Below are positions 51,204-60,049 of a DNA stretch of 64,000 nucleotides, one piece after another. The position numbers were made by a program, and so were the translations under genes. Positions within the stretch are counted from its first letter, which is position 1. Every line of letters starts with the position of its first letter. Under the pieces are notes generated by a model. The model was not told the origin of the DNA, made no database searches, and saw only the letters and a program-made list of their open reading frames with translations. The stretch comes from Mobilicoccus pelagius NBRC 104925 (GTDB taxonomy: Bacteria > Actinomycetota > Actinomycetes > Actinomycetales > Dermatophilaceae): contig NZ_BAFE01000094.1 of the NCBI RefSeq assembly GCF_000247995.1, positions 62,001 through 126,000 on the forward strand, read 5' to 3'.

Positions 51204-52328
51204 TCATCGGGTCGTCCCGAGATAGGCGGTGAGGGCGGCGACGAGGGCGCCGAGGTGGACCGTGTCGGTCGGGCTGTCCTCGACCTCGTGGGCGCGACGC
51301 GCGAGGGCCTCGGCGTCGGCGCGGTACTCGGCCGGGAGGTCGGCGATGCGTGCCTCGGCGCGGACGAGCTCCTCGAGGAGGTCGGTGCGGCGTTCCAGGG
51401 CGCCCGCGTACGTACTGCGGGCGACCTCGAGGGCGCGACCCACCCGTTCGAGGCGGGTGGCGTAGGCGTCGAGCTCGGCCGGTTCGGTGGGCGGTTCGCC
51501 GAGGGCGGTGACGTCGGGCACGGCGAGCACCGGTGCCGGACGGATGGTGGCGCCCGTCTTCGCGGCGAGCGCACGGACGGCCTCGCCCTTGGCCGTGAGG
51601 TCGGCGACGGTGGCGCCGATGCCGGAGAGCCGGTCGCGGGTGCGGGTGCGCTCGGAGGCGGCGACGATGAGGTCGCGTTCCGTCGTCGCGACGGCGAGTT
51701 CGAGCGGTCCGACGAGCCCACCGACGTCGGCGCCGCGACGCAGCCGCTCGGTGACGTCGACGAGGCGCCGGTCGAGACCGACGAGGACCTCCTGCGCCGA
51801 GCCGGCCCGGTGCGCGGGGATCTGGGCGACGAGATCGCGGATGCGCTCGACGGAGGCGCGGAGCTCCCGGACGCGATGCTCCATGCCCGCCGTCTGGCCG
51901 TCGAGCCCGAGGGCCCGCCACAGGCTCGCCGCGAGGGAGTCCGACAGGCGGCACGCCTCGGGGAGGGAGACGGCGAGGGCCGAGGACTCCCCGGCCTCCT
52001 GGTCGAGTCGACCCCACACGAGGGTCGTGAGCCGCATCCGGTCCTGCGGGAGCATCCGGCCGGAATCCCACGCGGCGACGAGGAGGTCGTGCCGGTCGGC
52101 GACGGCCTTCCACAACGTCATCGAGAGGAGGATGTCGTTCGTGAGTGCGGCCCGGTCGGGGGAACGCAGGGCGGCCTCGTCGAGTTCGTCGAGCTCGGCC
52201 CGGCGACGGTCGCGCCATGCGCCGAGCGCGTCGAGGTAGGCGAGGAGCTGGTCGGCGGGGACGTCGGCCCCCAGGGACCCCGGCGCCGGCGGGGCGGTGA
52301 CGGTGGCGGCCGGGCCCGGGATGCTCAT
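51204..52328 (-). CDS. Coiled-coil hypothetical protein in the kinase/TelA gene train
   Basis: A 374-residue protein, nearly all helical, with long Ala/Arg/Glu/Leu stretches (LRASVERIRDLVAQIPAHRA, ATRLERVGRALEVARSTYAG). No membrane helix, ribbon or enzyme motif. It overlaps the GlnX-like gene upstream (52325-52328) and the pknG start downstream (51204-51207), both as ATGA, so it must be made in step with them. It may be a scaffold between the membrane sensor and the kinase. Family not recognised. Confidence 0.7.
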   Translation of the reverse strand: MSIPGPAATVTAPPAPGSLGADVPADQLLAYLDALGAWRDRRRAELDELDEAALRSPDRAALTNDILLSMTLWKAVADRHDLLVAAWDSGRMLPQDRMRLTTLVWGRLDQEAGESSALAVSLPEACRLSDSLAASLWRALGLDGQTAGMEHRVRELRASVERIRDLVAQIPAHRAGSAQEVLVGLDRRLVDVTERLRRGADVGGLVGPLELAVATTERDLIVAASERTRTRDRLSGIGATVADLTAKGEAVRALAAKTGATIRPAPVLAVPDVTALGEPPTEPAELDAYATRLERVGRALEVARSTYAGALERRTDLLEELVRAEARIADLPAEYRADAEALARRAHEVEDSPTDTVHLGALVAALTAYLGTTR

Positions 52329-53287
52329 CGGTACTCCTTGAGACGTTGGTCGAGACCCAGCCAGACGAGACCCGCGGCGGCGAGACCGCCGACGAGGAGC
52401 AACGGGCCGGCGCCCGGGGCGACGATCGTCGCGGACCCGAGCTGGGAGAACGCGTACCCGGAGACGGCCGCCGACATGACGAGGGCCCCGAAGAGACCGG
52501 GGTTGACGACCCGCTTCGTGCGCGAGGCGAGCCACCGCGACCCGCCGAGGAGGGTGAGGAGCGTGACGAGCGAGGTGAGCCCGAGGCCGCCCATCGTCAC
52601 CCACGCGAGGGTCTTCGCCTCGGTGCTGCGGTCGGTGTTCTGCCGCTGGAGCTCGGCGAGAGCCGGGTCGAGTCGGGTCGTGCGCAGGGTCTCCGCCTGG
52701 CCGTACCGGTCGGCGGCGACCTTGCCGGTGGCGGCACGGCCGCTCTCGAGGAGGGCGACGTAGCGGGTGTAATCGGCCGAGAGTCCCTGCAATGCGACGG
52801 TGTCCTCGGCGAGACCGGCGGGGCCGGTGGCGGCCCGGGCCGTGACGGAGGCGAGCCGGGAGGACGCCTCGCTCACCGTGGTGAGGTACGCCTTCTCCTT
52901 GGCGGCGCCGACGGGTGTGACCTTCGCCGTCGTCCCCAGGGTGTCGATCGTCGACGTCACGGCCCCGATCTCGGCGGCCTGCGTCGCGGCGACGGATTGC
53001 ACTCGGGCCGCGTCGGTCGTGACGACGGCGTACGCGGCCAGACCGTTGATCGAGCACGCGAGGACCCCGGCCGCGGTGAGCTTGCGCAGCCCCCGGGCCA
53101 GGGAACCGCGGCGCCACGCCTGCGGGGTGGGGGTGCCTGCCGCCTCGGCCGTGGCGACCTCCTGCGCGCTCGGCTGCGACGTCGGTCGCCAGACGGCCGA
53201 GGAGGCCGGGGCGGTCGCCGCAGTGGGCGCGCCACGACCCGGACGCGGTGCGGGGGCCGTGGCGCCGGCCGTGCCTACGTTGCTCAT
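52325..53287 (-). CDS. GlnX-like membrane sensor protein
   Basis: A 320-residue membrane protein. The cytoplasmic N-terminus (~70 residues, Pro/Ala/Thr-rich) leads to TM1 ([15 protein letters not shown]). A ~125-residue extracytoplasmic helical bundle follows ([20 protein letters not shown] through [16 protein letters not shown]), then three C-terminal helices ([44 protein letters not shown]). The layout matches GlnX of the mycobacterial glnX-glnH-pknG operon, which passes amino-acid signals to PknG. No GlnH-type binding protein is encoded here. Homology is inferred from layout and neighbours. Confidence 0.65.
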   Translation of the reverse strand: MSNVGTAGATAPAPRPGRGAPTAATAPASSAVWRPTSQPSAQEVATAEAAGTPTPQAWRRGSLARGLRKLTAAGVLACSINGLAAYAVVTTDAARVQSVAATQAAEIGAVTSTIDTLGTTAKVTPVGAAKEKAYLTTVSEASSRLASVTARAATGPAGLAEDTVALQGLSADYTRYVALLESGRAATGKVAADRYGQAETLRTTRLDPALAELQRQNTDRSTEAKTLAWVTMGGLGLTSLVTLLTLLGGSRWLASRTKRVVNPGLFGALVMSAAVSGYAFSQLGSATIVAPGAGPLLLVGGLAAAGLVWLGLDQRLKEYR

Positions 53288-54996
53288 GCGGTCTCCTCGT
53301 CGGAGGACGCGGTCGTCGGTTCCTCGGCGGCCGTCGTCGCGGAACCGGGGTCGGTGTCGGGGTCGACGTCGGGCCGGTCCTCGAGGTCGATGCGGTCGAG
53401 GGTGCGGAGGTCGTCGATGGAGGGGTCCTCCATGTCCTGGATGCGCCACGCGTGCCGACCGATGGCGCCCTCGAGGACGTTGCGGGCGAACCGGCCGTTG
53501 CCGAAGGACTCGTCGCGGGGCGTCGCGGCGAGGATCTCGCGGAAGCGCGTCGTCGCCGCGTCGGTGAGGACGTAGTCGTTCTTCTCCGCGAGGGTGCGGA
53601 GGATGCCGGTGATCTCGTCGTCGGTGTAGTCGTCGAACGTGATCGTCGTGCGGAACCGGCTCGCGAGGCCGGGGTTCGTGTCGATGAACCGCTGCATCGG
53701 CTCGGGGTACCCGGCGACGATGACGACGAGTTCGTCGCGCTTGTCCTCCATCTCCTTGACGAGGGTGTCGACGGCCTCCTGCCCGTACTGGTCGCCCGCC
53801 AGGGTGTATGCCTCGTCGATGAAGAGGACCCCGCCGATGGCGGAGGCGACGATCTCGGAGGTCTTGACCGCGGTCTGTCCGAGGTAGCCGGCGACGAGCT
53901 CGGAGCGGTCGACCTCGACGAGCTGCCCGGTGCTGAGGAGACCGAGGGCGTGGTAGATGCCGCCGACGAGTCGGGCGACGGTCGTCTTGCCCGTGCCGGG
54001 GTTGCCGACGAACACGAGGTGTCGCGTCATCGACGCCGATCTGAGGCCCGCCTCCCGACGCATCGCGTCGACCTTGAGCATCGCGACCTGCTGGTGCACC
54101 TCCCGCTTGACCCGGCGGAGGCCGGTGAGCGCGTCGAGCTCGGCGAGGAGTTCCTCGACGGACTTCTCCGGCTCCCGCGGCGCGGGCGCCGGGGCCGGGG
54201 CGCCGTCGGGTGCCGCGGCCGCGGTCTGCGGAGTGCCGCCGGAGGTACCTGCGTCGGGGATGCCTGCGTCGGCGGCACCCGGCGTGGTGGGGGTGGTCGG
54301 CGTGGTCGGGGATGCGAGCGGGCCCGGCGTCGTGGGGGTGGATGCCGGGTTCGCGCCCGCGCCACCGCCCCACAACTCACGCGTCGCGCGCGTGATCGCC
54401 GTGAGCTGGTCGAGCACGGACTGGGACGTGAGTCGGGCCTCGGGGAGGGCCGACGGCGGGGTGTCGGGCGAGGACGGCAGCCCGGGGAACGCGCCGAGGC
54501 CGGGGTCGCCGGGGATCCGAGAAGCGGTCGGATCAGTCGGGGCGCTCCGACCGGTCGAGGCGGGCGTACCGGGCGCGGTCGTCGCCCCCGTCGCTCCGCC
54601 CACGGCGGCGAGCTGGCTCTGCCCTGCCGTGGTCGCGCGCCCGGCGGCGGCCGCGTCGGCGCCCGGCACGGTACACGCCGCGGTGGCGACCTCGACGAGC
54701 GCGTCCGCGTACCCGCAGGCCTGCTCGGGGGACTCGGCGAGGAGGTAGGAGAGGAGCGGGGTGGGTCCGGAGGCGAACCGGCGGCCCTGGGAGGCGGCGA
54801 GGAAGAACTCCTGCGTCGTGCCCCCCATGACCTCCCGCCAGCCGACGTGGACCTGGGAGGGGCCGGAGGTGTTGACGACACCGGCGGCGAGACGCACGCC
54901 CTCGGCGCGGACGGCGGACTCCTCCAGCCCGGCGGCGACCCCGATGCGGACGAGGGCCTCGAGGGCGGCCGGGAGCGGCTGGGACGGGGTGGTCAT
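53284..54996 (-). CDS. CbxX/CfqX-type AAA+ ATPase (EccA-like)
   Basis: A 570-residue protein. A helical N-terminal part, a ~130-residue Pro/Thr/Ala linker with tandem TPTTPT-type repeats, then a CbxX/CfqX AAA+ domain: [18 protein letters not shown], Walker [11 protein letters not shown] (about 328-336), Walker [12 protein letters not shown], and [15 protein letters not shown]. The family includes rubisco activase CbbX and the type VII secretion ATPase EccA. It overlaps the GlnX-like gene by ATGA (53284-53287). It may remodel TelA or secreted substrates of the neighbouring WXG-like genes; the client is not known. Confidence 0.9.
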   Translation of the reverse strand: MTTPSQPLPAALEALVRIGVAAGLEESAVRAEGVRLAAGVVNTSGPSQVHVGWREVMGGTTQEFFLAASQGRRFASGPTPLLSYLLAESPEQACGYADALVEVATAACTVPGADAAAAGRATTAGQSQLAAVGGATGATTAPGTPASTGRSAPTDPTASRIPGDPGLGAFPGLPSSPDTPPSALPEARLTSQSVLDQLTAITRATRELWGGGAGANPASTPTTPGPLASPTTPTTPTTPGAADAGIPDAGTSGGTPQTAAAAPDGAPAPAPAPREPEKSVEELLAELDALTGLRRVKREVHQQVAMLKVDAMRREAGLRSASMTRHLVFVGNPGTGKTTVARLVGGIYHALGLLSTGQLVEVDRSELVAGYLGQTAVKTSEIVASAIGGVLFIDEAYTLAGDQYGQEAVDTLVKEMEDKRDELVVIVAGYPEPMQRFIDTNPGLASRFRTTITFDDYTDDEITGILRTLAEKNDYVLTDAATTRFREILAATPRDESFGNGRFARNVLEGAIGRHAWRIQDMEDPSIDDLRTLDRIDLEDRPDVDPDTDPGSATTAAEEPTTASSDEETA

Positions 54997-55072
54997 GACG
55001 GGATCTCCGAGCGGGCGGGGGAGGCGTGCGACGGCCGCGGGCAGGGCCGTGCGGGGCGAGGCACGACGAACC

Positions 55073-55828
55073 TCATGGGGTGGGCGGTGCGAGAGGGCGT
55101 AGATGCGGGGGGAGCTGAGCGTCGGCGCCCGCCTCGTCGGCGGTGGCGACGTCGGCGGCGTCGGGGATCGCGTCGGTGGAGCTCTCGTCGGCCCCGCTCA
55201 CGGAGGCGTCGTCGAGGTCGCCGTGCTCGCCGACGGCATCCGCCCCGTCCTGCAGGTCGGCGGGTTGCTCGACCTCGTCCGGCATCGCCGGGATCGCGGC
55301 CCCCGCACCGGCGAGGTCGAGGCCCCCACCGGTGCTGCGGTGACCGAACTTGTCCTCGAGGAACCGGGCGTGGGCGACGAGGGCCGTGGCGTCGTCACGA
55401 CAGACCGCGTCGAACACCCGGTCCATCGTCGCGCCGAGGAGGTCGAGCTGGTCGACGAGCACCATGAGCGAGGTGCGAGGGCCGTCGACGGGCCGAGTGT
55501 CGGCGAATCGCCGCGGCAGCCGCAGGTATCCGTTGACCGCCTCCGGGAGGTAGTCGGTCGCCGTCGCCATGACGGAATACCCCTGGTCGCTGCCGAGACC
55601 GACGACCTCGAGCCGCGGGAGCGTGTCCCGCACGGTGGCGGTGACGCGCCGCACCCGCGCCGCGACGACCGACGGGGCGGAGGCGCCGTCGACGAGGGCC
55701 TCCGCCCGCTCGAGCGCGGCACGGAGGTCGTCGGCGGTGGGGGCACGCGGCGTCGCCACCTCGGGCTCGGCCTCCGGGCGGTCCTTGCCGCCCAGGCGGG
55801 AGAAGAACTCCCCGATCGCCATGTCCAT
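55073..55828 (-). CDS. Helical partner protein of TelA (XpaC-like position)
   Basis: A 251-residue mostly helical protein: [16 protein letters not shown], then [15 protein letters not shown] and [20 protein letters not shown], ending in an acidic, disordered ~90-residue tail. In many Firmicutes and actinobacteria a protein of this kind (XpaC-like) sits next to TelA; the YLP-Y helix pattern is similar. The ATG at 55828 has AGCAGGGG before it. It follows telA by 44 bases and precedes the AAA gene by 76. Function unknown, probably a TelA partner. Confidence 0.7.
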   Translation of the reverse strand: MDMAIGEFFSRLGGKDRPEAEPEVATPRAPTADDLRAALERAEALVDGASAPSVVAARVRRVTATVRDTLPRLEVVGLGSDQGYSVMATATDYLPEAVNGYLRLPRRFADTRPVDGPRTSLMVLVDQLDLLGATMDRVFDAVCRDDATALVAHARFLEDKFGHRSTGGGLDLAGAGAAIPAMPDEVEQPADLQDGADAVGEHGDLDDASVSGADESSTDAIPDAADVATADEAGADAQLPPHLRPLAPPTP

Positions 55829-55872
55829 CCCCTGCTCTCGTGCTCGTGTGTGTCCGGCCGGCGTCGACCGGC

Positions 55873-57099
55873 TCAGAGCGAGGCGGTCTCGCCGAGGTCG
55901 AACGCACCGGCCTCCCGCCGCGCCTCGCTCGCGCGCGCACGGTCGAGGTAGGCCTGCGACTTGGTGACCTCGGTCTCGAGCACACCGATCGTCTGCGCCA
56001 TCGAGTCGAGCGCCCGCACCTTGAACTCGTCGATGGAGTCCATCGTCGCGTAGATGTTCTGGAACGCGGCCTGCAGCTGCGGCAGCCCGATCGTCGCGCT
56101 CGCGGCCTGCTCCTGGATGGCGACGGAGTTGTCGCGGAGCATGACGCTCGTGCGTTCGATGAGGTTGCTCGTCGTCGTGTTGAGCGCCGTGATCTGCTCG
56201 AGGACGAGCTTCTGGTTGTTGAGCGCCTGCGCGACGATGATGGCCGTGCGCAGCGCCGAGACGGTCGTCGTCGTCGCGCGGTCGACACCCTTGATGAGCT
56301 CGATGTTGTTCTTGATGACGATGTCGATCGCGAGGTAGTTCTGGATCGACACCGCGAGCTGGGTGAGCAGGTCCTGGTGCTTCTGACGCACATAGAACAG
56401 GACGTCCTCGCGCATCGCCTTGGCCCGCTCGGGGTCGGTCGCGTCGAGCTCGGCGATCTGGGCGTCGAGCTTCGCGTCGAGCTGTTCGGCGATGTAGACG
56501 TACTGGTTGAGACGCGCCATCGAGCTCCACAGCTGTTGCTTCTCGAGATTGAGCGCGGCGTTGTCGCGCTGCAGCTCGTCCTGCCCGCTCTTGAGGGCGT
56601 GAAGGATGCCGTCGAGGTGGCTCTGGGCCGACTCGTACTTGCGGAAGTAGTCGGTGATCTTGTCGCCGAAGGGGATCCTCCCGAAAATCTTCTTGGCGCC
56701 CTTGGCCTGGCTCGGGTCGAGGTCCTCGACCGTGCGACGCAGGTCGAGGAGTGTGGCGCCGACCTTGGACTCCTGGCTCACGCCCCCGGACTGCAGCGCC
56801 TTGACCGGCGACTTGAGGAGCCGGTTGCTCGTCTCGGCGGCGGCGCGGATGTCGGCGTCGCCCATCGTGCGCACGTCGGCGGCGCGCCGGTCGAACTCGG
56901 GGCTCCTGGCGGCGGCCGAGGTGAGGCCGGAGAGGTAGTCGTCGACCTTCGTGTCGAGCACCGGCACGGCCTCGGGAGCGACCTGCGGCGCCATCGCGGG
57001 GGCCGCGGTGGCGGGCACCGGCCGCGGCGGCGTGGGCGCCTCCAAGGTGAGCGGAGGCGCTGCGGCCATCCCGGCAGGCGGCTGCAGGGGCTCGGTCAT
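55873..57099 (-). CDS. telA: Toxic anion resistance protein TelA-family
   Basis: A 408-residue TelA-family protein. After a Pro/Ala-rich start of ~50 residues there are long helices with SGLTSAAARSPEFDRRAADV, LDGILHALKSGQDELQRDNA, and the conserved KHQDLLTQLAVSIQNYLAID and TTTVSALRTAIIVAQALNNQ core. TelA proteins are linked to resistance to tellurite, some antibiotics and envelope stress; the mechanism is not known. It is the first gene of the minus-strand train, with GAGGAG before the ATG. The region upstream (57100-57257) is a shared divergent promoter. Confidence 0.92.
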   Translation of the reverse strand: MTEPLQPPAGMAAAPPLTLEAPTPPRPVPATAAPAMAPQVAPEAVPVLDTKVDDYLSGLTSAAARSPEFDRRAADVRTMGDADIRAAAETSNRLLKSPVKALQSGGVSQESKVGATLLDLRRTVEDLDPSQAKGAKKIFGRIPFGDKITDYFRKYESAQSHLDGILHALKSGQDELQRDNAALNLEKQQLWSSMARLNQYVYIAEQLDAKLDAQIAELDATDPERAKAMREDVLFYVRQKHQDLLTQLAVSIQNYLAIDIVIKNNIELIKGVDRATTTTVSALRTAIIVAQALNNQKLVLEQITALNTTTSNLIERTSVMLRDNSVAIQEQAASATIGLPQLQAAFQNIYATMDSIDEFKVRALDSMAQTIGVLETEVTKSQAYLDRARASEARREAGAFDLGETASL

Positions 57100-57245
57100 G
57101 GGATCTCCTCGGGAGGAAAGGGGACGTTCCGTACCATTGCACCCCAACGCGGGGTTCAGGTCCAACGTTCCCACAGGCGGAGCGAGGGGCCGCGGACGTG
57201 CGGGGTGCCTGTGGAGGGCCGCGGCCACGGCGTCGCGCCCCTTCC

Positions 57246-57251
57246 TAGCGT
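57246..57251 (+). promoter_or_regulatory. -10 element of the leaderless WXG-like gene
   Basis: TAGCGT, six bases before the ATG at 57258; no ribosome site. The same 158-base gap must hold the telA promoter on the other strand, whose -10 is unclear. Confidence 0.6.
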
Positions 57252-57257
57252 GAGCGC

Positions 57258-57617
57258 ATGCCTCCCCCTCACCCGCCGGCCGGCGCGGCGGCTCCCGCCG
57301 TGAGTGCCGCCTCCGCCGCCTCCGCCGCCTCCGCAGGGCCCGTCGCCCGCTCCACCGCGCTCCCGGACGCCCTCACCGTCGACCTGCCCGCCCTCGCGGC
57401 CCGTCTCGCCGGGATCGCCGACGACCTCTCCCTCCACGGGCGCGTCTCGCGCCGCCGGTTCCGTTCCGTCGTGTGGGACGACGACGCCCGCGCCGCCCTC
57501 GACGCCGAACTCGACCGTCTCGACGCGGATCTCGACGCCCTCGTCGCCGAAGTCCGCGCCCGCGCCGACTCCGTCCGGCTCGGCGCGACGTCCCGGTGGC
57601 CCGGGGGGATCCCATGA
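57258..57617 (+). CDS. Small WXG100-like helical protein
   Basis: A 119-residue protein. The first ~35 residues are Pro/Ala/Ser-rich. The rest is a two-helix unit, LTVDLPALAARLAGIADDL and ALDAELDRLDADLDALVAEV, joined by a loop with SVVWDDDAR. The Trp in the turn between two helices is the WXG100/EspC-like arrangement of type VII secretion substrates. It lacks an exact WxG. It is leaderless and overlaps the following hydrolase gene (ATGA, 57614-57617), as secreted pairs do. Assignment is tentative. Confidence 0.55.
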   Translation: MPPPHPPAGAAAPAVSAASAASAASAGPVARSTALPDALTVDLPALAARLAGIADDLSLHGRVSRRRFRSVVWDDDARAALDAELDRLDADLDALVAEVRARADSVRLGATSRWPGGIP

Positions 57618-58996
57618 CGGCCGGGACGACCGCGACGAGCGGGACCGGCGGAGGGGGCGGCGTCGTCCGCGAGGGCGGCACCCGCGGCCCCGTCGAGGCC
57701 GCCGGGGGTTCGGCCGACCCGCAGAGCCGGTTCGTCGCCGACGTCGAGGCCGTGCAGCGGGCTGCCCTCGTCTACCGGTCGAGCGCCGACGCGATGGGTC
57801 GCCAGGCCGCGGAGCTCCGGCGGCTCGACCTCCGCCTCGCCGATGCGCTCCTCTCGCGGGGCGACGCCGTCTCTCGAATCGTCGACGCGTGGCGGCTGTG
57901 GCGGCTCGCCGACCGGCTCGCATCGCACGCCGGGGCCCGCGCCGAGCTCGCCCGCCGTGCCCAGGCGGCCGTGGCCCTCTACCGCGACGTCGACGAGAGC
58001 AGCGCCGCGGCGTTCGACCGGCTCCTCCGGTCGGGGGAGTTCCCGCCGATGCCGCCGCCGTGGATCCTCGAACGGCAGGGGCGGTGCTCCTCCCCGGGCG
58101 ATGCCGAGCAGTACCGCCTGCCCACCTGCCCGGGGTACAAGGGGCCCACTCCGCTCGACCCGGCGGATCTCATGCGGCCGCAGCGCCTCTTCGTCGGGGA
58201 GGTCCGTCGGATCCCGCCACCGAGCCGGCCCCGCCCCGGTCTCGGCGGGGCGTTCCGCACCGTCCACGACAACTACGGGGCCCCCTCCTCGGACGGGACG
58301 GAGGACGGCGACCCCATCGACATCCGCCGGCACGTCCACGTCGACCCCGACGGGCGCCGCCGAGAGACCTACGTCGTCGCCTTCGCGGGCACGTCCGGGT
58401 GGGATCTGCTGAGCATGCGACAGGGCGACGAGCAGGTACGCACGTTGCGCCCCAACCTCGAGGGCGCGCTGGGGCGGGCCTCCGCCGAAGCACGACTCGT
58501 CCCCGAGGTCCTCGCCCGGGCCGGGGTCCCACCCGGCGCCGAGATCCTCCTCGCCGGTCACAGCCAGGGCGGCATGACGGCGACCGCCGCGGCCGCGCTG
58601 CCCGAGATGCGTCGCTACCGACTCTCCGTCCTCACCGCGGGATCCCCGACCGGACGCATGCCCGTCGTGCCCGGCGTCTCCTACCTCCACGTCGTCAACC
58701 CCGGTGACGTCGTGCCCCACGCCGAGGGTGCCCCCAACAGGCGATCCCGCAACCAGGTCACCGTCTCGACCGGCCGCCCCTCCCGTGGCGTCCGCGCCGA
58801 CCACGCCGTCGAGGGGTACGTCGAGGAGCTCGACCGCCTCGACCGCCTCGACCGTGACGGGAAGGGCACCCCCCCGGCGCTCGCCGAGAAGGTGCGGGAG
58901 CTCGAGGCCGCCGGGCACCTGCGGGGCGAGGAACCGGGCGACGTCGTCGAGACGACACGCGTCTGGCTCCGTCACGACCGCGCCCGGGCGGGGTGA
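57614..58996 (+). CDS. Alpha/beta hydrolase (lipase-like) with N-terminal helical domain
   Basis: A 460-residue protein. Residues 40-140 form long helices (FVADVEAVQRAALVYRSSAD, WRLWRLADRLASHAGARAEL) like an LXG/WXG targeting domain. A Cys-containing connector follows, then an alpha/beta hydrolase domain with VVAFAGTSGWDLLS, the nucleophile GHSQGG, Asp in VNPGDVVPHA and His in VRADHAVEGY. There is no classical signal peptide. Together with its coupled WXG-like partner it looks like a type VII-secreted lipase or toxin-like effector, located opposite an EccA-like ATPase. No immunity gene is obvious unless it is the gene at 59240. Confidence 0.7.
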   Translation: MTAGTTATSGTGGGGGVVREGGTRGPVEAAGGSADPQSRFVADVEAVQRAALVYRSSADAMGRQAAELRRLDLRLADALLSRGDAVSRIVDAWRLWRLADRLASHAGARAELARRAQAAVALYRDVDESSAAAFDRLLRSGEFPPMPPPWILERQGRCSSPGDAEQYRLPTCPGYKGPTPLDPADLMRPQRLFVGEVRRIPPPSRPRPGLGGAFRTVHDNYGAPSSDGTEDGDPIDIRRHVHVDPDGRRRETYVVAFAGTSGWDLLSMRQGDEQVRTLRPNLEGALGRASAEARLVPEVLARAGVPPGAEILLAGHSQGGMTATAAAALPEMRRYRLSVLTAGSPTGRMPVVPGVSYLHVVNPGDVVPHAEGAPNRRSRNQVTVSTGRPSRGVRADHAVEGYVEELDRLDRLDRDGKGTPPALAEKVRELEAAGHLRGEEPGDVVETTRVWLRHDRARAG

Positions 58997-59132
58997 GACG
59001 GTGCGCTCACGGGAGATCCTGCGCCACCGCACGGCCCGCACCCAGGCGGGAGCGGGAGGGTGACGGCCGGAGTGAAGGCGCCGCCCTTGCCCGGACCAGA
59101 CGAAGAGTTGACCAAAACCCTTGCGCGCCAAT

Positions 59133-59158
59133 GCCACTTGTGGCGCCGAAGGTGGCAA
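59133..59158 (+). promoter_or_regulatory. Repeated GCCAC/GTGGC dyads upstream of the acidic protein gene
   Basis: GCCACTTGTGGC followed by a further GTGGC forms alternative hairpins about 25 bases after a TTGACC -35-like box (59108-59113). It may be an operator or a leader hairpin. Confidence 0.3.
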
Positions 59159-59239
59159 TTCTGTCCTCAGGCCGACGGGAGCGATGCCGATAGGTGCCGC
59201 GAACACCGGCCTGGAGCAGACACGGCCGGACGAGGAGGG

Positions 59240-59650
59240 ATGGCGATGACGCAGTTCGACGGCTTCGATCTGTCGCCGCTCGTCCAGGCCGCGTCCACCG
59301 ACCTGGGCACGGTGACCGGCGAGACGCGATGGGTGCGCGTCGGCGCGGCCGAGCTCGCGGGCCTCACCGCGTCCGACCGTGACCTCGTCGCGGTCGTCAC
59401 CGGCGAACGCCTCCCCGGCGAGATCGTCGGTGAGCTCCCGGTGAGCTTCTTCATGCTCCAACTCGCGGTCGACCGCCTCGTCGGTCCCCTGCGTGGCGGC
59501 GAGGACGTCCCCATCACCTACGTCGAGGACGTCTACACCGTCTACGAGGACCACCCGGCCGGCACCCCGCTCGGCGGTGACCTCCTCGACCTCGCCCTCG
59601 CCTATCTCGCCGGATGCGAGCTCGCCGTCCTCGGCCCCGACCTCTCCTGA
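59240..59650 (+). CDS. Hypothetical acidic protein downstream of the hydrolase
   Basis: A 136-residue acidic protein starting MAMTQFDGFDLSPL with alternating beta and helix segments (ERLPGEIVGELPVSFFML, VPITYVEDVYTVYE). No signal peptide or membrane helix. GAGGAGGG precedes the ATG. Small, acidic and just downstream of a possible secreted hydrolase, it would fit an immunity or chaperone protein, but nothing in its sequence proves this. An imperfect dyad lies in the 240-base gap before it. Not recognised. Confidence 0.7.
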   Translation: MAMTQFDGFDLSPLVQAASTDLGTVTGETRWVRVGAAELAGLTASDRDLVAVVTGERLPGEIVGELPVSFFMLQLAVDRLVGPLRGGEDVPITYVEDVYTVYEDHPAGTPLGGDLLDLALAYLAGCELAVLGPDLS

Positions 59651-59730
59651 GCCGCGCGCCTCGCGCCTGCACACCCTCCTCCCTGCGTTCGGGCTCGTCC
59701 CGACATGGCGACAGGGCCGGTGACGCGCGC

Positions 59731-59756
59731 GGCCGGGCATGCCCCGGCCTTCTTTT
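59731..59756 (+). terminator. Rho-independent terminator with T-tract
   Basis: GGCCGGG-CATGC-CCCGGCC stem-loop followed directly by TTCTTTT, 81 bases after the acidic protein's stop. The only terminator here with a clear T-run. Confidence 0.85.
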
Positions 59757-59789
59757 CACGACGTTCCCGGCTTTTCACGACGTCCCCGG
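59752..59789. repeat. Two tandem 19-base repeats after the terminator
   Basis: CTTTTCACGACGTTCCCGG and CTTTTCACGACGTCCCCGG follow one another, differing at one base. Confidence 0.8.
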
Positions 59790-60049
59790 CTCGATGGCCT
59801 TCGTCGGCACCCTCGGCCCGAGGCCGTGCGCGCCTGCACGACGTGGTGACGACGCGGGTCGGACCCGCAGTGCGCGACGCGCACGACGCCCGGCATCTCC
59901 CCACGGGGCGGGATCCGGCGACGCGCGTGTGGTTCCGGCCGGGGCCCGGCCGCCACCGTGGACCAGGTGGGGACGGCTGCGCGAGAGGCTCCGGCCGGGC
60001 GCGCTCGGAACCCCGAGTCTCGGGCGTCCCGATCTCGGTGCGCAGGGTC

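Larger units (their letters stand above)
59651..60049. other. Intergenic region between convergent genes
   Basis: About 400 bases. Apart from a terminator and a 19-base direct repeat near its left end, I see no gene; the frames read as Arg/Pro/Gly-rich noise on both strands. Confidence 0.55.
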
